Below, piece by piece: positions 14,151-17,238 of a stretch of DNA of 17,238 bases. The stretch is from Tissierellales bacterium (GTDB lineage Bacteria; Bacillota; Clostridia; Tissierellales; Tissierellaceae): NCBI GenBank assembly GCA_030146915.1, contig JASLAT010000026.1, positions 1 through 17,238 on the forward strand, read 5' to 3'. The notes beneath the pieces are model-generated. The model had not been told where the DNA came from and did no database searches. It saw nothing but the letters and a program-made list of their open reading frames with translations. The position numbers and the translations under genes are program-made. Position 1 is the first letter of the stretch; each line of letters starts with the position of its first letter.

Positions 14151-15395
14151 GTGAAAAAAAGAGCTGTTTTAGTTTTAGCTACAATAGGTATTTCTATAAG
14201 TTTTCCACAGGAAAGTTTATCTTGTGGAGGGGTAGATAAGCACTGGGCTAAGCCAGAGATTATTTATTTAAGAGATCAAGGAATTATGACAAGAGATAGT
14301 TTAGAAAACTTTAGGCCAGATGACTTTATTACAAGGGCAGAATTTATGAATGCCATTAATGAAACTTTCAATCATACTAAAAAGAAGGACATTAACTTTA
14401 AAGATGTTAGTAAGGATAGTTGGTACTATGATGATATTAAGAAGGCTTTAGCAGTAGGTTATATAGGTGGATATGGAGATGGTACTATTAGACCAAATGC
14501 TACACTAACTAGGGAAGAAGCTGCTAAGATTATAGCTATAGCTTCTGGTTTGGAGAAAGAATTACCAAAATCTTTACATAGGTTTAAAGATGTAGATGAT
14601 ATATCTAGATGGTCTATAGTCTATGTACATATATTAGCTGAAAAAGGTTATATGTCTGGATATGATGACGGAACTTTTAGGCCTAGACAAAGGCTAAAAA
14701 GAGGAGAAGCCGCTTCGATTTTAGCTAACATAAGGAAAGAGTTAGGAGTAAGTAAACCTATAATAAGTTCAGGTTATTCGGTTCAGGCAGGAGCTTTTTC
14801 AAGCCTACCAGCAGCAAGGGTTTTTAAGAAGAAATTAAACATAAATGGATTTGATAATACATTTATAGTAAAATATTCAGGGTCTGATAAATATACTGTG
14901 TTAGTAGATAGTTTTTTAAATCTGGTAGAGGCTAAAAATTTAGCTGAAGGTATGAAGACTGTAGGTATTAGTTCCTTTATTACAGATAGAAACTTTACTG
15001 AAAAAGATATAGTTGAAAAACCAGATTCACTAAATAATTTTGATGATTTAACCTATGATACTATAACTCAGGAAGTTCCTAAAGGATCTCTAAAAGAGGA
15101 GAAAAATGAAGAAAAAGAAGTAAATTATACTGTAATAAAGACAGGTAAATTTGCTCTTCAGGCAGGTAGTTTTAGTAAGCTAGATGCTGCGAGATCACAT
15201 AAAAAAGAGCTTATTAAAAAAGGATTTTCTTCTACTGAAATTTATACTTTTTCTGGAAATAGTTTATATTTTGTAGTTGTAGATTATGGCTTAAATGATC
15301 AAGAAGCCAAGTCTTTAAAAGGTTATTTAGGATCTATGGGATTTGAAAGTTATATAACAGATAAGGATTTTAAAATAGCTAAAAAAATAAATTAA
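14151..15395 (+). CDS. Secreted S-layer-homology protein with two SPOR domains, GTG start
   Basis: A 414-residue wall-associated protein. Residues 1-24 are a signal peptide. Three SLH domains follow (about 27-70, 82-130 and 144-193; e.g. FRPDDFITRAEF, YGDGTIRPNATLTREEAA and YDDGTFRPRQRLKRGEAA), which non-covalently bind pyruvylated secondary wall polymers. After a linker come two SPOR domains (about 207-278 and 332-405), each opening with the [YF]-[SA]-[VL]-QAG-[AS]-F-[SP] type strand (YSVQAGAFSS, FALQAGSFSK). SPOR domains bind peptidoglycan strands lacking stem peptides, often at division sites. There is no catalytic domain, so the protein may work as a wall cross-bridge or targeting factor. 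The Cys25 context (SLSC) is not a good lipobox. The GTG start has GGAGG 7 nt upstream. Confidence 0.9.
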   Translation: MKKRAVLVLATIGISISFPQESLSCGGVDKHWAKPEIIYLRDQGIMTRDSLENFRPDDFITRAEFMNAINETFNHTKKKDINFKDVSKDSWYYDDIKKALAVGYIGGYGDGTIRPNATLTREEAAKIIAIASGLEKELPKSLHRFKDVDDISRWSIVYVHILAEKGYMSGYDDGTFRPRQRLKRGEAASILANIRKELGVSKPIISSGYSVQAGAFSSLPAARVFKKKLNINGFDNTFIVKYSGSDKYTVLVDSFLNLVEAKNLAEGMKTVGISSFITDRNFTEKDIVEKPDSLNNFDDLTYDTITQEVPKGSLKEEKNEEKEVNYTVIKTGKFALQAGSFSKLDAARSHKKELIKKGFSSTEIYTFSGNSLYFVVVDYGLNDQEAKSLKGYLGSMGFESYITDKDFKIAKKIN

Positions 15396-15404
15396 AATAA
15401 TCTC

Positions 15405-15423
15405 GGGCCTTAGGCCCTTTTTT
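15405..15423 (+). terminator. Intrinsic terminator after the SLH-SPOR gene
   Basis: A GGGCC-TTA-GGCCC stem-loop is followed by six Ts. It lies 9 nt after the stop codon. Confidence 0.88.
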
Positions 15424-15441
15424 CTTATTTCGATTATTTAT

Positions 15442-15470
15442 TTTATAAAAATTAGAAATTATGATAAGAT
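15442..15470 (+). promoter_or_regulatory. Candidate promoter for the small membrane protein
   Basis: TTTATA (15442-15447), a 17-nt spacer, and TGA-TAAGAT (15462-15470) form a weak -35 with an extended -10-like element. The leader would be about 40 nt. Confidence 0.35.
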
Positions 15471-15518
15471 TAAAATCGGTAAAAGATTATAAACTTATAA
15501 ATTTTTAAGGGAGATTAT

Positions 15519-16028
15519 ATGGACAAATTTAAAAAAACAACATTTAGATTATTTATATTTATTATAGTTATATATTTTCTTATGAAAATTTTTTCTATAT
15601 ATCCAAGTTTAAGTTCAGCAATTAAAGATTCTGATAAAAACTCCAATTTATTCCCATCAAAAATAGTTGAAACTATAGATTTAGATGAGGAAGTATTAGT
15701 AATAAGTAAGATTGATAATTACTATAGTCAAACAAGATATAAAAAGCTACCTTTAGGATTATATTCTATAGGAAATAGGGTAGACAATATCTTTCAAAAT
15801 TCTAATGAGCCTTATGATTATTTTATTAATGATCGTGTATTTTTAATATTATTAAAAGAGGATATTTCTAAGTTAGAAGTTCTATTAAAGACGGGTAAAT
15901 CTTACTCTAAGGATAATCTAAGACAAGGAGTTGTATATTTCCCTTTAGAAGATGGAGATTTAGATAAATTGTATAGATTGAGAATTTATAAGTTTGATGA
16001 TAGTTTAATAAAAGAACTTAAAATTTAA
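15519..16028 (+). CDS. Small membrane-anchored protein of unknown function
   Basis: A 169-residue protein that I do not recognise. A single N-terminal membrane helix (about residues 9-28), preceded by a Lys/Arg-rich start, suggests an outside-facing C-terminal domain. That domain is mixed alpha/beta, with strands such as EEVLVISKIDNYYS and DRVFLILLKEDISKLEVLL, and ends with RLRIYKFDDSLIKELKI. There are no Cys residues, catalytic motifs or repeats. AAGGGAG 5-6 nt before the ATG supports the start. It has its own promoter-like element and a strong terminator, so it appears monocistronic. It does not belong obviously with the SLH protein before it or the ABC transporter after it. Confidence 0.7.
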   Translation: MDKFKKTTFRLFIFIIVIYFLMKIFSIYPSLSSAIKDSDKNSNLFPSKIVETIDLDEEVLVISKIDNYYSQTRYKKLPLGLYSIGNRVDNIFQNSNEPYDYFINDRVFLILLKEDISKLEVLLKTGKSYSKDNLRQGVVYFPLEDGDLDKLYRLRIYKFDDSLIKELKI

Positions 16029-16046
16029 ATAATATTTAGTAATAAG

Positions 16047-16075
16047 ACAGTCTACTCTAGAGTAGACTGTTTTTT
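16047..16075 (+). terminator. Strong intrinsic terminator (24-bp perfect palindrome)
   Basis: The 12-bp half-sites at 16047-16058 and 16059-16070 are perfectly complementary (ACAGTCTAC...GTAGACTGT around TCTAGA) and are followed by Ts to 16075. It lies 18 nt after the stop codon. Confidence 0.92.
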
Positions 16076-16170
16076 ATTATAAAAAATAAAGCGCTATAAT
16101 TTTATTATATAAATAAAACTTTATTAAAAAGACTTTAATTTCATTTTAAATAAAAAAACTTAAAAAGTTC

Positions 16171-16198
16171 TTGCAATTAAAAATATAACTGATATAAT
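16171..16198 (+). promoter_or_regulatory. Sigma-A promoter with extended -10 for the ABC transporter
   Basis: TTGCAA (16171-16176), a 16-nt spacer, and TATAAT (16193-16198) preceded by TGa make the best promoter match in the window. The leader is about 65 nt and contains a small TCAGA-aaaa-TCTGA hairpin at 16230-16243, just before the ribosome site. Confidence 0.7.
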
Positions 16199-16269
16199 CT
16201 TCAAGTATATTTAAAAATAATTTTATAAATCAGAAAAATCTGAAAAAGAAAAAAGGAGGAGACAAGTTT

Positions 16270-17238
16270 ATGAAGGGTAAAAAGTATAGTTTGCTAATAA
16301 TGGTGGTATCTATGATTATTTTAATTACTGCCTGTACAGACCAAAATAAGTTAGATTCTAAAGGGGAGGGCGAGTCTATTATTATAGGCGGCTTGGCTCC
16401 TCTTACGGGAGATGTTGCAGTTTATGGTGTTACTGCTTCTAATGGTGCTAAATTAGCTTTTGAAGAGATAAATGAACAAGGTGGAATATTAGGAAAAAAG
16501 GTAGAGTTTTTATTAGAAGATGAGAAGGGCGACCCTACAGAAGCAGTAAATGCATATGGGAAACTTTTAGATAAGGGTATGGAAATACTTTTAGGAGATA
16601 TTACTTCTAAACCTACAGAAGTAGTGGCTCAATCAGCTGAGGCTGATGGTATTCCTATGTTAACTCCAACAGGCACTCAGTTTAGTATAACAGAGGGAAG
16701 GGATAATGTTTTTAGAGTATGTTATACAGACCCTTTTCAAGGTAGAGTTTTAGCAAAGTATGCTAAGGATGAATTAGGAGCTAAAACTGCTGCAGTTATA
16801 AAAAATACTTCAAGTGACTATTCTGATGGTGTAGCTAAAACATTTATTGAAGAGGCAGAAAAGATAGGTATAAAAGTTGTAGCTATAGAGTCTTATGGAG
16901 AAGGAGATAGAGATTATAGGAGTCAATTAACTAAGATAAAAAATAAAAATCCAGATGTATTATTGATGCCAGATTATTATGAGACAATAGCTCTTATGGC
17001 ACCTCAAGCTAGAGAAATAGGAATAGAAGCTGTATTTTTAGGACCAGATGGTTGGGATGGCGTAACCAAGCAAATAGATAAATCTTCCTATGCAGCTATA
17101 GAAGGGGCTATATTTACTAATCATTATTCAGTAAAAGATCAAAACCCTAAGGTTCAGAATTTTTTAAAATCTTATGAAGAAAAGTACAATGAAGAGGCAT
17201 CTTCTTTTGCAGCCCTATCTTATGATGGTGCTTATATG
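16270..17238 (+). CDS. ABC transporter substrate-binding lipoprotein, LivK/Peripla_BP_6 type (partial)
   Basis: The first 323 codons of an extracellular solute-binding protein for a branched-chain amino acid/amide (HAAT-type) ABC importer; the frame is open to the window end, so the C-terminus is missing. Residues 1-21 are a lipoprotein signal with lipobox ITAC and acylated Cys22. The mature part has the Peripla_BP_6 pattern: IIIGGLAPLTGDVAVYG near the start, ANGA-like SNGAKLAFEEINEQGGILGKKVEFLLEDEKGDP, TPTGTQFSITEGRDNVFRVCYTD, and GPDGWDG. Full-length members have about 380-400 residues. AGGAGG 10 nt upstream sets the ATG. Permease and ATPase genes (livHMGF type) would be expected just downstream, outside this window. 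The ligand (Leu/Ile/Val, other amino acid or amide) is not decided. Confidence 0.93.
   Translation, partial: MKGKKYSLLIMVVSMIILITACTDQNKLDSKGEGESIIIGGLAPLTGDVAVYGVTASNGAKLAFEEINEQGGILGKKVEFLLEDEKGDPTEAVNAYGKLLDKGMEILLGDITSKPTEVVAQSAEADGIPMLTPTGTQFSITEGRDNVFRVCYTDPFQGRVLAKYAKDELGAKTAAVIKNTSSDYSDGVAKTFIEEAEKIGIKVVAIESYGEGDRDYRSQLTKIKNKNPDVLLMPDYYETIALMAPQAREIGIEAVFLGPDGWDGVTKQIDKSSYAAIEGAIFTNHYSVKDQNPKVQNFLKSYEEKYNEEASSFAALSYDGAYM

Noticed and set aside
14151..14230. SLH-SPOR protein as a lipoprotein (Cys25)
   Set aside because: The residues before Cys are S-L-S, which do not fit a lipobox; ordinary signal peptidase cleavage is more likely.
16100..16118. TTTTATT-ATATA-AATAAAA inverted repeat
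   Set aside because: It is entirely A/T in low-complexity DNA and sits at no clear promoter position; chance is the simplest explanation.

Overview
The window comes from a strongly AT-rich (by eye about 30% GC or less), Gram-positive-type anaerobe. Shine-Dalgarno sites are strong (AGGAGG, GAGGTGA), promoters are sigma-A-like, and exported proteins carry SLH, L,D-transpeptidase and DUF3298 domains. A flavodiiron protein and a rubredoxin fusion suggest an obligate anaerobe that handles oxygen. A Firmicute of the Clostridia/Tissierellia group fits best; this is inferred from gene style, not from a marker gene. No RNA genes, insertion sequences, CRISPR arrays or phage genes are visible, and the layout looks like ordinary chromosome.

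Left part (1-5887): a MATE efflux pump faces a TTG-started alpha/beta hydrolase across a shared palindromic terminator. A 303-bp promoter region follows, with several ATAAGAT motifs. Next come a secreted L,D-transpeptidase with an extra C-terminal stalk-like domain, a DmpA-type self-processing aminopeptidase, and a membrane-anchored Big_2-domain protein whose start lies 1 nt after the peptidase stop.

Middle (5854-8308): a tight four-gene minus-strand operon runs from an exported polysaccharide deacetylase through a YbjQ/UPF0145 protein and an unrecognised helical protein to methylglyoxal synthase (mgsA). Its end shares a perfect 14-bp hairpin with the opposing gene. A 400-bp divergent promoter region separates it from the next unit.

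Core of interest (8173-11516): a good sigma-A-type promoter drives a two-gene unit. The first gene fuses an acyl-CoA dehydrogenase, the FAD-binding domain of ETF-alpha, and a rubredoxin in one chain. The second is a flavodiiron protein (FprA), whose usual electron donor is rubredoxin. Together they read as a compact electron path from acyl-CoA through FAD, FAD and Fe(Cys)4 to FMN/diiron, ending at O2 or NO. This is the best candidate for an unusual system in the window.

Right part (11517-17238): a secreted protein with a tandem duplication of a DUF4163/DUF3298 unit, a stand-alone thiD, a secreted SLH x3 + SPOR x2 wall protein, a small membrane-anchored protein of unknown function, and the first 323 codons of a lipoprotein substrate-binding component of a LivK-type ABC transporter, cut by the window end. 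Most genes are separated by clear intrinsic terminators, so most are transcribed singly or in small groups. Cell-envelope functions recur through the window.
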